A stretch of 64,000 bases of DNA from Alcaligenes faecalis (GTDB taxonomy: Bacteria > Pseudomonadota > Gammaproteobacteria > Burkholderiales > Burkholderiaceae_B), in contig NZ_CP031012.1 of the NCBI RefSeq assembly GCF_009497775.1, positions 3,499,235 through 3,563,234 of the forward strand, read 5' to 3'. Shown here piece after piece: positions 1 through 11,821 of this stretch. Position numbers and translations under genes: made by a program. Position 1 is the stretch's first letter. The number at the start of each line of letters is the position of its first letter. The notes beneath the pieces are model-generated. The model made no database searches and had not been told where the DNA came from. It worked only from the letters and a program-made list of their open reading frames with translations.

Positions 1-2
1 GA

Positions 3-725
3 CGCTCTACCGCCTGTGCCATCGCCGCCTTCTGTTTTGGGGAACGCAGCCCCATCATGGACGGCAACGTGAAACGTGTGTTCACGCGCTACTTCGGGAT
101 CTATGGACCCACGCAGAAAAAGGCCGTGGAAAACACCTTGTGGGCCAAGGCCGATGAAGTGGTGGAACTTGCCCCTGCAAGCCTGGATATGGCGGCTTAC
201 ACCCAAGGGCTGATGGACCTGGGCTCGCAATGCTGTACGCGTAGCAAGCCCACCTGTAGTCTCTGTCCGCTGCAAAGCGACTGCTATGCCCACACGCACC
301 AGGCACAGTCCGAGCTGCCCAGCCCCAAAGAGCGTATCCGCCAGGATGAACGCTATGCGCATATGCTGATTCTGGAGCTGAATGGGCAGGTCTTGCTGGA
401 GCAACGACCCGACAAGGGTATTTGGGGTGGTCTGCTGACCCTGCCTCAATTCGAGGATGCCGTGAGTCTGCAAACGGCAGCACTGCATTGGTCCAATGAA
501 GAAGCCATTGCCCTGGCCTCTTTCCAGCACGTGTTTTCACACTTCAAGCTGCACATCACGCCTTGGCTGCTGCACGTCGATGAGTCTGTGTTGGCCGAGC
601 CAGTGGCAGGTCAACAATGGCAGGATCATGAAGCATTGGAGCAGACCGCTTTGCCTGCGCCCATACGCAAGTTGCTACTGGGCTTGTACCAGAGCAAAGA
701 TAGTGAGCAATTACTTCTGAGTTGA
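3..725 (+). CDS. mutY: A/G-specific adenine DNA glycosylase MutY (5' end outside window)
   Basis: MutY removes adenine mispaired with 8-oxoguanine in base-excision repair. Only the C-terminal two thirds is present: the reading frame is open from base 3 and its start lies upstream of the window, so the catalytic N-terminal part cannot be inspected. The visible part has the conserved stretch LDGNVKR-like MDGNVKRVFTRYF. It also has the four cysteines of the 4Fe-4S cluster in the expected C-x6-C-x2-C-x5-C spacing (coded at about 234-290). A NUDIX-like C-terminal domain that reads 8-oxoG follows, beginning at YAHMLILELNGQVLLEQRP. The gene ends 35 bases before the convergent rodA stop. Confidence 0.93.
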   Translation, partial: RSTACAIAAFCFGERSPIMDGNVKRVFTRYFGIYGPTQKKAVENTLWAKADEVVELAPASLDMAAYTQGLMDLGSQCCTRSKPTCSLCPLQSDCYAHTHQAQSELPSPKERIRQDERYAHMLILELNGQVLLEQRPDKGIWGGLLTLPQFEDAVSLQTAALHWSNEEAIALASFQHVFSHFKLHITPWLLHVDESVLAEPVAGQQWQDHEALEQTALPAPIRKLLLGLYQSKDSEQLLLS

Positions 726-760
726 TACCAAGCCCCCGGTGTAACCCGGGGTAAGCGGCA

Positions 761-1903
761 CTAAGCAGGCCGCGCTGGCTTATCGTTGCTGATACTCATC
801 AGCATCCCGCAGGCCACGCCCAAGGTCATCAAGGCTGTACCGCCATAACTCAGGAAAGGCAAAGGCACGCCCACCACGGGCAGAATCCCCGTCACCATGC
901 CTATGTTCACGAATACATAGACGAATAGCATCATGGACATGGAGCCAGCCAGCAAACGGCTGAATTGGGTGTGGGCCACGGCAGCAATCGACAGGCCACG
1001 CAGAATCAGCAAGGCATACAGCACCAGCAGCATGATGCCGCCATACAGACCGAACTCTTCAGCAAACACCGCGAAAATAAAGTCGGTTGTACGCTCGGGC
1101 ACGAAGTCCAGATGGGACTGGGTGCCCATCATGTAACCCTTGCCGTAAACACCACCCGAGCCGATCGCAATCATGGACTGGATGGTGTGAAAACCTCTGC
1201 CCAGACGGTCACTACCAGGGTTCAGCAGCGTGCAGACCCGGTGCTTCTGGTAGTCGTGCAGCACCACCCAATCAAGGTCAGGTACGCAGATATAGTCTTC
1301 GTAGTACAGCAAGGCACTGATGCCCAGCACCAGCACCACCACAATCGGCACAATCAGCTTGAAGGACAGGCCTGCAAAGTAAATCACGCAGAAACCGGCC
1401 GCAAAGACCAGCAAAGCCGTGCCCAAGTCCGGCTGACGCACGATCAGCAGGAAAGGAATCATCAGCAAGATGCCCGCCACCATGAAGTCCAGCAGACTCA
1501 TCTTGGGCCGCTGATAGCGGTGGAAATACCAGGCCAGCATCAAGGGCACGGATATCTTGAGCATTTCCGAAGGCTGAATACGGGCCACCCCCAGGTCCAG
1601 CCAGCGCGTTGCGCCCTTGCTGGTTTCACCAAAGAACTCCACCCCCAGAAGCAGCACCACCCCGATCGAATACACCACCGGAGCCAGCTTCATCCACAAG
1701 CTGGGGGGTATCAGAGCAGCCAGCCACATCACACCAAAGGCCAGCAGGAAATTACGTACCTGATCGGCAAAGCGCCAGTCCGTACCACCTACCGCGGAAT
1801 GCATGACTGTCATGCCCAGCGCAGCCATCAGCACCAGCAAAAGCAGCAAGGGCCAGTCAAAGGCGGTGATGGCTCTCAGGCCCAGTTGCAAAAGTCGCTT
1901 CAT
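761..1903 (-). CDS. mrdB: Rod-shape peptidoglycan glycosyltransferase RodA
   Basis: RodA is the SEDS-family glycosyltransferase of the elongasome and works with PBP2 (mrdA) to polymerise lateral-wall peptidoglycan. The 380-residue product is a polytopic membrane protein with the family signatures KGATRWLDLG, QPSEMLKISVPL, RQPDLGTALL and the C-terminal PLPFLSYGGTA block. Its ATG overlaps the mrdA stop as ATGA, so translation is probably coupled. It is the last gene of the mreBCD-mrdA-rodA operon. Confidence 0.95.
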   Translation of the reverse strand: MKRLLQLGLRAITAFDWPLLLLLVLMAALGMTVMHSAVGGTDWRFADQVRNFLLAFGVMWLAALIPPSLWMKLAPVVYSIGVVLLLGVEFFGETSKGATRWLDLGVARIQPSEMLKISVPLMLAWYFHRYQRPKMSLLDFMVAGILLMIPFLLIVRQPDLGTALLVFAAGFCVIYFAGLSFKLIVPIVVVLVLGISALLYYEDYICVPDLDWVVLHDYQKHRVCTLLNPGSDRLGRGFHTIQSMIAIGSGGVYGKGYMMGTQSHLDFVPERTTDFIFAVFAEEFGLYGGIMLLVLYALLILRGLSIAAVAHTQFSRLLAGSMSMMLFVYVFVNIGMVTGILPVVGVPLPFLSYGGTALMTLGVACGMLMSISNDKPARPA

Positions 1904-3759
1904 TGCATCTGCCCTCGTTCCACCAACCAGTAATCAAAGACCTTGCGCACAATCGGTGCTGCAACCGAACCACCCCAACCTGCGTTTTCCACGATCAGGG
2001 CGACAGCAATTTTGGGGTTGTCTGCCGGGGCGTAGGACATGAACAAGGCGTGATCGCGCAGACGCTCATCAATGGCGTTGGCGTTGTATTTGGCACCGCG
2101 CAAGCTAAAGACCTGTGCCGTCCCCGTTTTACCGGCAGCCTGATAAGCCGCACCCGCAAAGGCGCGACGAGCCGTACCCAGACGCACCACATCCACCAGG
2201 GCGCGTTTGACCACATCCACATTGGCCTGCTTCAGGGGAATCAGCTTGGCATCAATACGCACGGGCTGTTCAATTTCAGGGTCGTGAGGGCTCAAGGTCT
2301 GGGTGACCAGATGCGGGGGACGCACAATGCCGTTGCTGGCCAGCACGGCAGTCGCATGAGCCAGTTGCAGCACGGTAAAGGAGTTATAGCCCTGCCCCAC
2401 CGCCACCGAGATACTTTCCCCGGCATACCAGCGCTGTTGGGCCGGTTTTTTGTAGGCCTGACGTTTCCATTCAGTAGAAGGCAGAATGCCTTGGCGCTCG
2501 CCATCCAGATCAATGCCGGTGTGCTGGCCAAAGCCAAACTGCTTCATGAAGTCGTGCAGATTATCAACGCCGATTTCCGGGCCCAAAGAGTAGAAGTAGG
2601 TATCGGAGGACACCACCAGAGCGCGGTGCATATCGGTAGAGCCATACACGGCCCCACCCGCGTTACGGAAACGCTGACCACCAAACTCAAAGTAGCCAGG
2701 GTCGGAAATACGATCCGTCGCCTTGCGCTTGCCTGTTTCCAAAGCGGCCAAGGCCACAAACGGCTTGTAGGTCGAGCCGATAGGATAGGTGCCGTACAGC
2801 GGACGGTTAATCAGCGGATGATCGGGCGAGTCGTTCAACTTGCGCCAGTTCTCTACGTCGATCCCGTCAATAAACAGGTTCGGGTCAAAAGACGGGGCCG
2901 ACACAAAGGCCAGCACTTCGCCGGTGCTGGGCTCAATCGCCACCAAGGCACCGCGTCGTCCTTTGAACAGGGCTTCCGCCATTTTCTGCAAGCCAATATC
3001 CAGCGACAAACGCAAGCTGGCACCCGGTACGGGGTCCACGCGGCTCAAGGTCCGTACCGGACGGCCCGAGGCAGCTACTTCCACTTCCTCGATGCCCGTG
3101 CGACCGTGCAGGGTCTTTTCCCAGGTTTTCTCGATCCCTTTTTTGCCAATGACCTGCGTGCCACGGTAGTTACCGGTTTGCCCGGTTTCTTCCAGACGCT
3201 GCTGATCACCCTCGGAAATACGGCCCACATAACCCAGCACATGCGCCGCCGCCTCGCCCTGCGGGTACTCGCGTACCCAACGGGCTTGCAGGGTCACGCC
3301 GGGGAATTTGAAGGCATGGGCAGAGAACCAGGCGGCTTCATCATCGCTCAGGTTGTTGCGTAGTAGAATTTCGGAATATCGACTGTTTTGCGCGACGTTC
3401 TGCTTGAATCGACGACGATCACGTGGACTTAACTCCACCAGTTCGCCCACTCGATCCAGCATATCGTCTACTGGCTCGCCCAAACTGGCAGGCACGGCCG
3501 ACAAGGTGTAGTCCCGATAATTACGGGCCAGAACCTCGCCATTGCGGTCCAGAATCTCGCCTCGGCGGGGGGTAATCGGGATGACGGCAATACGGTTCTG
3601 ATCGGCTCGGGCGGCAAAGCCTTCGTAGCGCACCACTTGCAAATACCACAAGCGCACGCCCAGCACCCCTAGCAGTACGCAGGCCAGAACAGCCGCCACC
3701 AAGGCGCGGAACAGAATGCGCTGGCGCAACTGATGCGAGGTTTTTTTGAATTCAAACAT
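1900..3759 (-). CDS. mrdA: Penicillin-binding protein 2 (peptidoglycan D,D-transpeptidase)
   Basis: PBP2 is the class B transpeptidase that crosslinks lateral-wall peptidoglycan together with RodA. The 619-residue protein has a short cytoplasmic N-terminus, one transmembrane anchor at about residues 16-42 and a pedestal domain. The transpeptidase domain has all three motifs: STYK at 329-332, SSD at 384-386 and KTG at 544-546. Length is normal for the family. It lies between mreD (14 bases upstream) and rodA (4-base overlap). Confidence 0.96.
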   Translation of the reverse strand: MFEFKKTSHQLRQRILFRALVAAVLACVLLGVLGVRLWYLQVVRYEGFAARADQNRIAVIPITPRRGEILDRNGEVLARNYRDYTLSAVPASLGEPVDDMLDRVGELVELSPRDRRRFKQNVAQNSRYSEILLRNNLSDDEAAWFSAHAFKFPGVTLQARWVREYPQGEAAAHVLGYVGRISEGDQQRLEETGQTGNYRGTQVIGKKGIEKTWEKTLHGRTGIEEVEVAASGRPVRTLSRVDPVPGASLRLSLDIGLQKMAEALFKGRRGALVAIEPSTGEVLAFVSAPSFDPNLFIDGIDVENWRKLNDSPDHPLINRPLYGTYPIGSTYKPFVALAALETGKRKATDRISDPGYFEFGGQRFRNAGGAVYGSTDMHRALVVSSDTYFYSLGPEIGVDNLHDFMKQFGFGQHTGIDLDGERQGILPSTEWKRQAYKKPAQQRWYAGESISVAVGQGYNSFTVLQLAHATAVLASNGIVRPPHLVTQTLSPHDPEIEQPVRIDAKLIPLKQANVDVVKRALVDVVRLGTARRAFAGAAYQAAGKTGTAQVFSLRGAKYNANAIDERLRDHALFMSYAPADNPKIAVALIVENAGWGGSVAAPIVRKVFDYWLVERGQMQ

Positions 3760-3773
3760 GGCCGCCCTACCAA

Positions 3774-4355
3774 TCAGGACGAACCGGAGTCGGACTCGTC
3801 CAGACGTCGCTGCGGCAAGAACAGCACACTATCGGCCAGCGGCCACAAGGCGGCGGTCAGCAAGGTGCCACCGGCCCACTCCCAGCCGGACCACTCCCCT
3901 ACCAGCCAGGCGTGCAGAACCCGCACAATCAACTGGGCCAGCAGCATGACAACCGCCATGTGCAGAAAGTGAGTCCACATGCCGAAGTTCAGGATGCGCT
4001 TGCGTAGCAGCAATGCGCCGTACACGACCAGAATATAGGCCAGAGCATGTTCGCCCAAAAGGCTGCCATCGTGCACATCCACCAGAATGCCCACGATAAA
4101 AGCCAGAGACATGGGAACACGACGCGGCTCGTGCACGGCCCAGAATGCCAGCACCAGCATCAACAGGTCAGGCGCAAAGGGCAAGAGGCGCCAGGGCAAC
4201 ATGGACGCCAGCCACATCAGCAGAATCGAGCCCCATACCAACCAGGGGCTGGAGGCGCGCGAAAACGGGCTGCTATCAATAGGCTGCAAACTGCTCAGGG
4301 ATGAGGACCGGGTTTTACGGCTAGAGGTGTCCGAGGACTCAGCGCGTCGCATCAT
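3774..4355 (-). CDS. mreD: Rod-shape-determining protein MreD
   Basis: MreD is a small integral membrane protein of the elongasome. The product has a short polar N-terminus and then several hydrophobic segments, with the typical LLMWLASMLPWRLLPFAPDL and VDVHDGSLLGEHALAYILV stretches. The ATG at 4355 is preferred because an AGGA sits 8 bases upstream. The frame also stays open through ATG 4361 to a TTG at 4373. With the chosen start the gene overlaps the end of mreC by 17 bases, consistent with translational coupling. Confidence 0.88.
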   Translation of the reverse strand: MMRRAESSDTSSRKTRSSSLSSLQPIDSSPFSRASSPWLVWGSILLMWLASMLPWRLLPFAPDLLMLVLAFWAVHEPRRVPMSLAFIVGILVDVHDGSLLGEHALAYILVVYGALLLRKRILNFGMWTHFLHMAVVMLLAQLIVRVLHAWLVGEWSGWEWAGGTLLTAALWPLADSVLFLPQRRLDESDSGSS

Positions 4356-5220
4356 TGGCATCGTCCTGTTCAAGAGAGCGTTCGCTCTCGGGCACCAGCA
4401 AAATCAGAAAATGGCGGTAACGCTCGGGGTGCGACAAAGGCGTCACCAGGGCCAGCGCAAAACCGGACGCATCATCGCGCTCGATGCTGCTGACCATACC
4501 CACCGGCAAACCGGCAGGGAACAAGCCACCGATACCGCTGGTAATCAAGGTATCGTCTGGCTCCAGATCTACATCGCCCGTCAGGAAACGCACCTCGACC
4601 TTGCCGCCGGGGTTGCCACCAAAGGCAATCAGACGCAGGCCATTACGCAGCACCTGTACCGGTACCGAGACTTTATCGTCGGTAATCAGCGCGGCTTCGG
4701 AGGTAAAGCGCGTCACACGCACCACCTGGCCCACCACCCCGCCTTCGTCAATCACCGGCATGCCGGGACGAATGCCGCTGGCCGAACCTTTATTGAAGAT
4801 CAGATGACGGGCATACCCATTGGGCGGTTCATACAGAACCTCTACCGCGACAGACGGTTGGGTGACAGTGTCGGCCACTTGCAGCAAACGGCGCAGTTGC
4901 TCGTTTTCAGCAGAAAGCTGGGCAGCATGAGTGGACAGTTGAGCCAGCTCGATACGCTGGCGTTGCAAGGCTTCTTTCTCGGAACGAGCGGTAGAGGCCG
5001 CGTCCGTCCAGCTACTGAAGTAGGTAACCAGATCGCGCGGGGCCAGCATGACACGCTGGAAGGGATACAGCACAGCGGCCACGGCCTGGCGCACGGGTTC
5101 GAGCACCGCGTAACGAGCATCAGTGATCAACAAGCCCACTGCCAGCACCAAAAGAGCGGCCAGACGCAGCTCAGCTGATGAGCCGCGCCTAAATAGCCGG
5201 ATGGAGCCTTGTTCTCGCAT
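4339..5220 (-). CDS. mreC: Rod-shape-determining protein MreC
   Basis: MreC is the bitopic periplasmic scaffold that links MreB to PBP2/RodA. The 293-residue protein has a cytoplasmic N-terminus, one membrane segment near residues 19-36 and a coiled coil over about 70-110 rich in Glu, Gln and Leu. Two beta-barrel domains follow, with the family stretches NKGSASGIRPGMPV and GGVVGQVVRV. It is the second gene of the mre operon, about 60 bases after mreB. Confidence 0.95.
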   Translation of the reverse strand: MREQGSIRLFRRGSSAELRLAALLVLAVGLLITDARYAVLEPVRQAVAAVLYPFQRVMLAPRDLVTYFSSWTDAASTARSEKEALQRQRIELAQLSTHAAQLSAENEQLRRLLQVADTVTQPSVAVEVLYEPPNGYARHLIFNKGSASGIRPGMPVIDEGGVVGQVVRVTRFTSEAALITDDKVSVPVQVLRNGLRLIAFGGNPGGKVEVRFLTGDVDLEPDDTLITSGIGGLFPAGLPVGMVSSIERDDASGFALALVTPLSHPERYRHFLILLVPESERSLEQDDANDATR

Positions 5221-5281
5221 TACTCAAGCACTCGATCGCTTGCCCCCACAGGCAGACATTGCCGGGGAGGCCAAGCAAAGA

Positions 5282-6596
<1,315 letters not shown>

Positions 6597-6905
6597 ATGT
6601 CTATCACTGAACAGGATGTTGCCCGTATAGCGCAACTGGCGCGCCTTGATCTTTCCGCTGAACAAGCCTCCCAGGTCGAGCACGATTTGACGCGCATCCT
6701 GGGCCTGATCCAGACCTTGCAAACCGTTGACACTCAAGGCGTTGAGCCCATGGCCCATCCTTTGTCCGCCCGCCAGCAGATCAGTCTGCGTCTGCGCGAG
6801 GACAAGGCCCTGCCTTCCGGAACGGTAGAAAGCCGCCAGGCCATGATGCGCAACGCCCCCGCCGAGCAGGATGGCCTGTTTCTGGTGCCCACGGTCATCG
6901 AATAA
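6597..6905 (+). CDS. gatC: Asp-tRNA(Asn)/Glu-tRNA(Gln) amidotransferase subunit C
   Basis: GatC is the small subunit that wraps and stabilises GatA-GatB in the transamidosome. The 102-residue product shows the family pattern: ARIAQLARLDLS near the N-terminus, LTRILGLIQTLQTVDTQGVEPMAHP in the middle, and LRED followed by APAEQDGLFLVPTVIE at the C-terminus. It opens the gatCAB operon, 9 bases before gatA. Confidence 0.96.
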   Translation: MSITEQDVARIAQLARLDLSAEQASQVEHDLTRILGLIQTLQTVDTQGVEPMAHPLSARQQISLRLREDKALPSGTVESRQAMMRNAPAEQDGLFLVPTVIE

Positions 6906-6914
6906 AGCAAAACC

Positions 6915-8435
6915 ATGTCTTTTACCCCTGAATTCGCGACTATTGCAGCGCTGCGTCAAGCCCTGCAAAACAAAACCGTCAGTGCCCGCGAGCTGGCCCA
7001 GCAAGCCCTGGACAATAGCGCCCGTCAAAAAGAGCTCAATGCCTTTGTGCAGCAGGACGCTGCCCTGACCCTGGCCCAGGCCGATGCCGCGGATGCCCTG
7101 ATCGCTCAAGGCAAGGCCGGTCCATTGACCGGCATCCCTATCGCCCACAAAGATTTGTTTGTCACCAAGGATTGGCAGACCACCGCCTGCAGCAAAATGC
7201 TGGAAGGCTACGTCAGCCCCTTTGACGCCACGGTTGTGACCAAGCTGCAGGCAGCCGGTGCTGTCTCGCTGGGCAAACTGAACTGTGACGAATTCGCCAT
7301 GGGCTCGCGCAATGAAAGCTCGGTGTTTGGCCCCGTGCGCAACCCCTGGGATCACTCCATGGTGCCCGGTGGCTCCTCGGGCGGTTCCGCCGCCGCTGTG
7401 GCTGCTGGCCTGGTAGCCGGTGCAACCGCAACCGATACCGGCGGTTCGATTCGCCAGCCTGCCGCCCTGTGTGGTGTCAGCGGCATCAAGCCCACCTACG
7501 GCACGATTTCCCGCTTCGGGATTATTGCTTACGGTTCCAGCCTGGATCAGGCCGGTCCTATCGCCCGCAATGCACGCGACTTGCTGGATCTGCTGGAGAC
7601 CATGTGTGGTTTCGATCCGCAAGATGCCACCAGCCTGGAATTCTGCGACGACCAGCCAAATAACGGCGCACGCATTCGTCAGCAGTTTGAACAGCAACAG
7701 TCGCAGCAAGAAGCCCAAGGCAGCCAGCCACTGAAAGGTTTGCGTATTGGTGTGCCCGCCCAGTTCTTTGGCCCCGGCCTGGACCCGGTCGTTGCCGAGG
7801 CCATCGAAGCCGCCCTGAAAACCTACGAAAGCCTGGGTGCAGAGCGCGTCACCGTGCAACTGCCCCTGACAGAACTGTCTGTCCCTACTTATTACGTCAT
7901 CAGCCCTGCCGAGGCCTCGACCAACCTGTCGCGCTTTGACGGCGTACGCTTTGGCCACCGCGCCAGCCAGTACACCGATCTGAACAGCATGATCTCGCGC
8001 TCGCGCTCCGAAGGCTTCGGCCCTGAAGTGGTGCGCCGCATTCTGGTCGGCACCTACGTGCTCTCGCATGGCTACTACGACGCCTACTATCTGCAAGCCC
8101 AACGCGTGCGCCGCATGATTGTGGACGACTTCCAGAAAGTCTTTGAACAGTGCGACCTGATCCTGGGCCCCGTCACACCGGCCCTGGGCCGCAAGCTGGG
8201 TGCCACCATCGAGGATCCCACCACAGACTGGCTGGGCGATGTCTACACACTGGGCGTCAGCCTGGCCGGCCTGCCCGCCATGTCCATTCCTTGCGGTTTC
8301 AGCAAGGATGAGCGCCCCCTGCCCATTGGTCTGCAAATCATTGGCAACTACTTCCGCGAAGGCCAATTGCTGGCCTTTGCCGACCGCTTCCAGCAAGTCA
8401 CCGACTGGCATCAACGTCAACCAGGACAACAATAA
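6915..8435 (+). CDS. gatA: Asp-tRNA(Asn)/Glu-tRNA(Gln) amidotransferase subunit A
   Basis: GatA is the amidase-signature subunit that releases ammonia from glutamine for amidation of mischarged Glu-tRNA(Gln) or Asp-tRNA(Asn). The 506-residue protein has the catalytic lysine in PIAHKDLF, the glycine/serine-rich amidase signature [15 protein letters not shown] and the nucleophile region [15 protein letters not shown]. The stretch [20 protein letters not shown] is typical of GatA. Its stop codon shares one base with the gatB start. Confidence 0.97.
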   Translation: MSFTPEFATIAALRQALQNKTVSARELAQQALDNSARQKELNAFVQQDAALTLAQADAADALIAQGKAGPLTGIPIAHKDLFVTKDWQTTACSKMLEGYVSPFDATVVTKLQAAGAVSLGKLNCDEFAMGSRNESSVFGPVRNPWDHSMVPGGSSGGSAAAVAAGLVAGATATDTGGSIRQPAALCGVSGIKPTYGTISRFGIIAYGSSLDQAGPIARNARDLLDLLETMCGFDPQDATSLEFCDDQPNNGARIRQQFEQQQSQQEAQGSQPLKGLRIGVPAQFFGPGLDPVVAEAIEAALKTYESLGAERVTVQLPLTELSVPTYYVISPAEASTNLSRFDGVRFGHRASQYTDLNSMISRSRSEGFGPEVVRRILVGTYVLSHGYYDAYYLQAQRVRRMIVDDFQKVFEQCDLILGPVTPALGRKLGATIEDPTTDWLGDVYTLGVSLAGLPAMSIPCGFSKDERPLPIGLQIIGNYFREGQLLAFADRFQQVTDWHQRQPGQQ

Positions 8436-9892
8436 TGGAATGGGAAATTGTGATCGGGCTGGAAACCCATACCCAGCTCTCGACCGAATCCAAAATCTTC
8501 TCCAGCAGCAGCACCCGCTTTGGCGCCTTGCCCAACACGCAAGCCAACGAAGTCGATATGGCCTTGCCCGGCGCGCTGCCCGTCTTTAACCGTGGCGCTG
8601 CCGAACGGGCGATTCGCCTGGGTCTGGCCGTAGGTGGCCACATTGCGCCGCGCTCCGTGTTCGAGCGCAAGAACTACTTCTACCCTGATCTGCCCAAGAA
8701 CTACCAGATCAGCCAGATGGAAATTCCCGTCGTCAGCGGCGGCACGGTCAGCTTCATGCTGGACGGTGAAGAAAAGACCATCAATCTGACACGCGCCCAC
8801 CTGGAAGAAGATGCCGGTAAATCCCTGCATGAAAACTTCCGTGGTCCTTATGGCGAGTCCAGCACCGGGATCGACTTGAACCGCGCGGGCACTCCACTGC
8901 TGGAAATCGTGTCCGAACCTGAAATGCGCTCGGCTGCTGAAGCCGTGGGCTACGCCCGCGCCCTGCACAGTCTGGTCGTCTGGCTGGGCATTTGCGACGG
9001 CAATATGCAGGAAGGCTCCTTCCGCGTGGACGCCAACGTCTCGGTACGCCCCAAAGGCCAGAAAGAATTCGGCACCCGTTGCGAACTGAAGAACATCAAC
9101 TCCTTCCGCTTCCTGGAGCGTGCGATTCAATACGAAGCACGCCGCCAGATCGAGCTGATCGAGGACGGTGGCAAAGTAACGCAGGAAACTCGCCTGTACG
9201 ACTCGGATCGCGACGAGACGCGCAGCATGCGCAGCAAGGAAGATGCCCACGATTACCGCTACTTCCCCGATCCTGACCTGCCACCTCTGTTTATCAGCGA
9301 AGAGTGGATCGAGCAGGTTCGTCAGAGCATGCCTGAACTGCCCGCCCAGAAACTGGCTCGCTTCGAGCAAGAGTTTGAGCTGAGCCGTTACGACGCCTCG
9401 CAACTGACTGTAGACCGTGCCACTTCCGACTTTTTTGAAGCCATCTTGCAAGCGGGTTCCAGCGCCAATGCAAAACTGGCTGCCAACTGGATTCTGGGCG
9501 AGCTCTCGGCTGCCTTGAACCGCGAAGAAATCAGCATCGAACAGTCCAAAGTCAGCCCGGCACAATTGGCTCAACTGATTGCCCGCATTGCTGACGGCAC
9601 CATCTCCAACAAGATTGCCCGCGATGTATTTGCGGCGCAGTGGGATGGCGAGTTGAATGGCGATGTGGATGCCATCATCGACGCCCGTGGCTTGAAGCAA
9701 ATCAACGACGTGGGTGCCATTGAGGCCATGGTGGACGAAGTACTGGCCGCCAACCCCAGCATCGTTGAGCAGCACCGTGCCGGTAAGCCAAAAGCCTTCA
9801 ACGCTTTGGTCGGCCAGGTGATGAAGGTTGCCAAGGGCAAGGCCAATCCGCAGCAGATCAACGAAATGCTCAAGCAAAAGCTGGACGCCTAA
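8435..9892 (+). CDS. gatB: Asp-tRNA(Asn)/Glu-tRNA(Gln) amidotransferase subunit B
   Basis: GatB is the kinase and tRNA-recognition subunit that activates Glu- or Asp-tRNA for amidation. The 485-residue product begins with the signature [15 protein letters not shown] and contains [12 protein letters not shown], the HLEEDAGKS loop and [13 protein letters not shown] [16 protein letters not shown]-terminal YqeY-like domain has NKIARDVF and [13 protein letters not shown]. It is translationally coupled to gatA (TAATG overlap) and closes the operon before a strong terminator. Confidence 0.97.
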   Translation: MEWEIVIGLETHTQLSTESKIFSSSSTRFGALPNTQANEVDMALPGALPVFNRGAAERAIRLGLAVGGHIAPRSVFERKNYFYPDLPKNYQISQMEIPVVSGGTVSFMLDGEEKTINLTRAHLEEDAGKSLHENFRGPYGESSTGIDLNRAGTPLLEIVSEPEMRSAAEAVGYARALHSLVVWLGICDGNMQEGSFRVDANVSVRPKGQKEFGTRCELKNINSFRFLERAIQYEARRQIELIEDGGKVTQETRLYDSDRDETRSMRSKEDAHDYRYFPDPDLPPLFISEEWIEQVRQSMPELPAQKLARFEQEFELSRYDASQLTVDRATSDFFEAILQAGSSANAKLAANWILGELSAALNREEISIEQSKVSPAQLAQLIARIADGTISNKIARDVFAAQWDGELNGDVDAIIDARGLKQINDVGAIEAMVDEVLAANPSIVEQHRAGKPKAFNALVGQVMKVAKGKANPQQINEMLKQKLDA

Positions 9893-9921
9893 GTCCGGAC
9901 GCTGCGCTACGCGGATACAAA

Positions 9922-9951
9922 AACACCAGGCCTTGGCCTGGTGTTTTTTTT
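9922..9951 (+). terminator. Rho-independent terminator of gatCAB
   Basis: A stem AACACCAGGCC / GGCCTGGTGTT with a TT loop is followed by a run of T, 30 bases after the gatB stop. The upstream arm is preceded by A residues, so it may also act for pyrE transcripts arriving on the other strand. Confidence 0.92.
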
Positions 9952-9983
9952 ACTACTGAATCCTGCTTAACAAACGCGGGAGA

Positions 9984-10658
9984 TCAGACGCCGTAGCGAT
10001 CGCGGTAGGCTTTCACCTGGGGAGCGTGAGCCGCCAGGGTCGTATCGTCCGCCAGCACCGCCATGATGTCCGCCAGCGAGGCAATGCTGATCACGGGAAT
10101 ACCGTAAGTCTGTTCCACTTCCTGCACCGCAGAATGCGCGGACAGTTCCTGATCATTACCAGCGCGCTCCATGCGATCCAGAGCAATCAGCACCGCAGCC
10201 GGCTCTGCACCTGCGGCTTTAATGATCTGCATGGATTCACGCACAGATGTACCCGCGGTGATCACGTCATCAATAATCACGACCTTGCCTTGCAAGGGTG
10301 CGCCCACCAGGGTGCCACCTTCGCCATGGTCTTTGGCTTCTTTGCGGTTGAAGGCAAAGGGCACATCACGATCACCGATTTGAGGATGCTCGGCCAGCGC
10401 AATCGAGGTTGCTGCTGCCAGAGGAATCCCTTTGTAGGCGGGGCCGAACAGCATGTCAAAAGACACGCCCGAATCCAGCAAAGCCTGGGCATAGAAACGG
10501 GCCAGCTGACCCACGCTACGTCCCGTATTGAACAGGCCGGCATTGAAGAAGTAAGGACTCAAACGGCCGGACTTGACCTTGAATTCCCCAAAGCGCAGCA
10601 CTCCCTGTTCCAGGGAAAAGCGCACAAAATTACGACGATTATCGTTAGTAGCCGACAT
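9984..10658 (-). CDS. pyrE: Orotate phosphoribosyltransferase
   Basis: PyrE converts orotate and PRPP to orotidine 5'-phosphate in pyrimidine synthesis. The product has the substrate loop [37 protein letters not shown] (the catalytic flexible loop) and the PRPP-binding motif [13 protein letters not shown]. The start at 10658 (MSATNDNR) gives 224 residues, near the usual length. The frame is open to an ATG at 10715 that overlaps the stop of the upstream lysR-type gene as ATGA, so coupling to that gene is possible but the longer N-terminus does not resemble the family. Confidence 0.95.
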   Translation of the reverse strand: MSATNDNRRNFVRFSLEQGVLRFGEFKVKSGRLSPYFFNAGLFNTGRSVGQLARFYAQALLDSGVSFDMLFGPAYKGIPLAAATSIALAEHPQIGDRDVPFAFNRKEAKDHGEGGTLVGAPLQGKVVIIDDVITAGTSVRESMQIIKAAGAEPAAVLIALDRMERAGNDQELSAHSAVQEVEQTYGIPVISIASLADIMAVLADDTTLAAHAPQVKAYRDRYGV

Positions 10659-10711
10659 GACAGAGTATGAAAAAGATAGAGACGAAAGGCATTTTAGCGT
10701 GTTGTAAGCGA

Positions 10712-11602
10712 TCATTTGGCGGCTTCGGCCAGTTCTTCTAGCAAGAAGTCGATAAAACTGCGCACTTTAGGTGTCAAATAGCGACGACTGGCATAGACGG
10801 CATGCAGTTGTTGCAGCTCTTCGGTGTAATCGGGCAACAGGCGCAGCAGCCGACCACTGCCCAGATCATCCATCACCAGCCATTCAGGCAAATAGGCCAG
10901 CCCTGCTCCGCCCAAGGCACTGTAATAGGTCAGATTCGTGTTATCCGAGCGCATGAATGGATTCAGACGCAAGGACTCCGGCCCATCCGGCCCTATAAAC
11001 TCGAAACTGGGCTGCTGCAAATAACTGGGGCTGATAGCCGGCAGGCGCATCACCTCCGCACAGTTGCGCGGCATACCGTGCCGGGCCACAAACTCCGGGC
11101 TGGCCACCAAATGAAAAGGTGTGGGGCAAATAAGACGTGCAATCTGATGCGGGGCAGGCTCGCGCATCACCCGCAAGGCCAGGTCAAAACCTTCCGCCAC
11201 CAGATCCACCTTGTGATTGCTCAGGCTCATGTCCAAAGTCACCTCCGGGAAGCGCGTTTGGTAATCCTGCAACAACTGCGCCACTTTGCGGTTTGCAAAC
11301 CACACGGGCGCTGTTACCCGCAACACGCCTTGGGGCTGATGCTCAGAACCTGACAAAGCCTGCTGCCCACGCTCCAGGGTATCGAGCGCCTGCAAGCAAT
11401 AATCAAAGTAGGTCTGCCCCAATTCCGTCAGGCTCAAACGACGGCTGCTGCGATGGAGCAAGCGGGCGCCCAGCTGTTTTTCCAGATTGGCCAAGTGCTT
11501 GCTGACCATAGGCGCTGACATGTCCAGACGTTGTGCCGCCGCTGCAAAACTGCCCGCCGCCACGATTTCCCGGAACACCCGCAAACTCTGAATCGTATCC
11601 AT
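10712..11602 (-). CDS. LysR-family transcriptional regulator
   Basis: The 296-residue protein has an N-terminal winged helix-turn-helix ([39 protein letters not shown], about residues 9-50) and a C-terminal periplasmic-binding-like effector domain. This is the layout of LysR regulators close to the DsdC/AaeR-like group. It is transcribed away from doxX and the dioxygenase gene, the usual arrangement for a LysR regulator and its targets. The effector is unknown. It lies immediately upstream of pyrE on the same strand. Confidence 0.9.
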   Translation of the reverse strand: MDTIQSLRVFREIVAAGSFAAAAQRLDMSAPMVSKHLANLEKQLGARLLHRSSRRLSLTELGQTYFDYCLQALDTLERGQQALSGSEHQPQGVLRVTAPVWFANRKVAQLLQDYQTRFPEVTLDMSLSNHKVDLVAEGFDLALRVMREPAPHQIARLICPTPFHLVASPEFVARHGMPRNCAEVMRLPAISPSYLQQPSFEFIGPDGPESLRLNPFMRSDNTNLTYYSALGGAGLAYLPEWLVMDDLGSGRLLRLLPDYTEELQQLHAVYASRRYLTPKVRSFIDFLLEELAEAAK

Positions 11603-11821
11603 GCTTTCCTAATAAGAAAGTAACTAATGAAAATAGGCCTGTTTATTTCCTGATAGTAATTGATTAATCTTGAACGAGCGCTAACCCGGTGCCTGTCTGG
11701 GCCTTGAATGGGCGGGACCAGCACCAGGATGACATCACGTCATGCCTGACACAGAGCTTCTGTCACTACGCCGGGCCAGTGCTTCGTTTACCGATACTGT
11801 CAACTTTCCAAAGGAAAATAC
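11603..11821. promoter_or_regulatory. Divergent promoter region lysR-type gene / doxX
   Basis: This 219-base gap separates two diverging genes and should hold the LysR operator. A T-N11-A core cannot be singled out with confidence. AAAGGAAAATAC immediately before the doxX ATG is a good ribosome-binding site. Confidence 0.4.

Noticed and set aside
8417..9877. 486-codon open frame opposite gatB
   Set aside because: Shadow of gatB; no domain signature and no promoter or ribosome site of its own.
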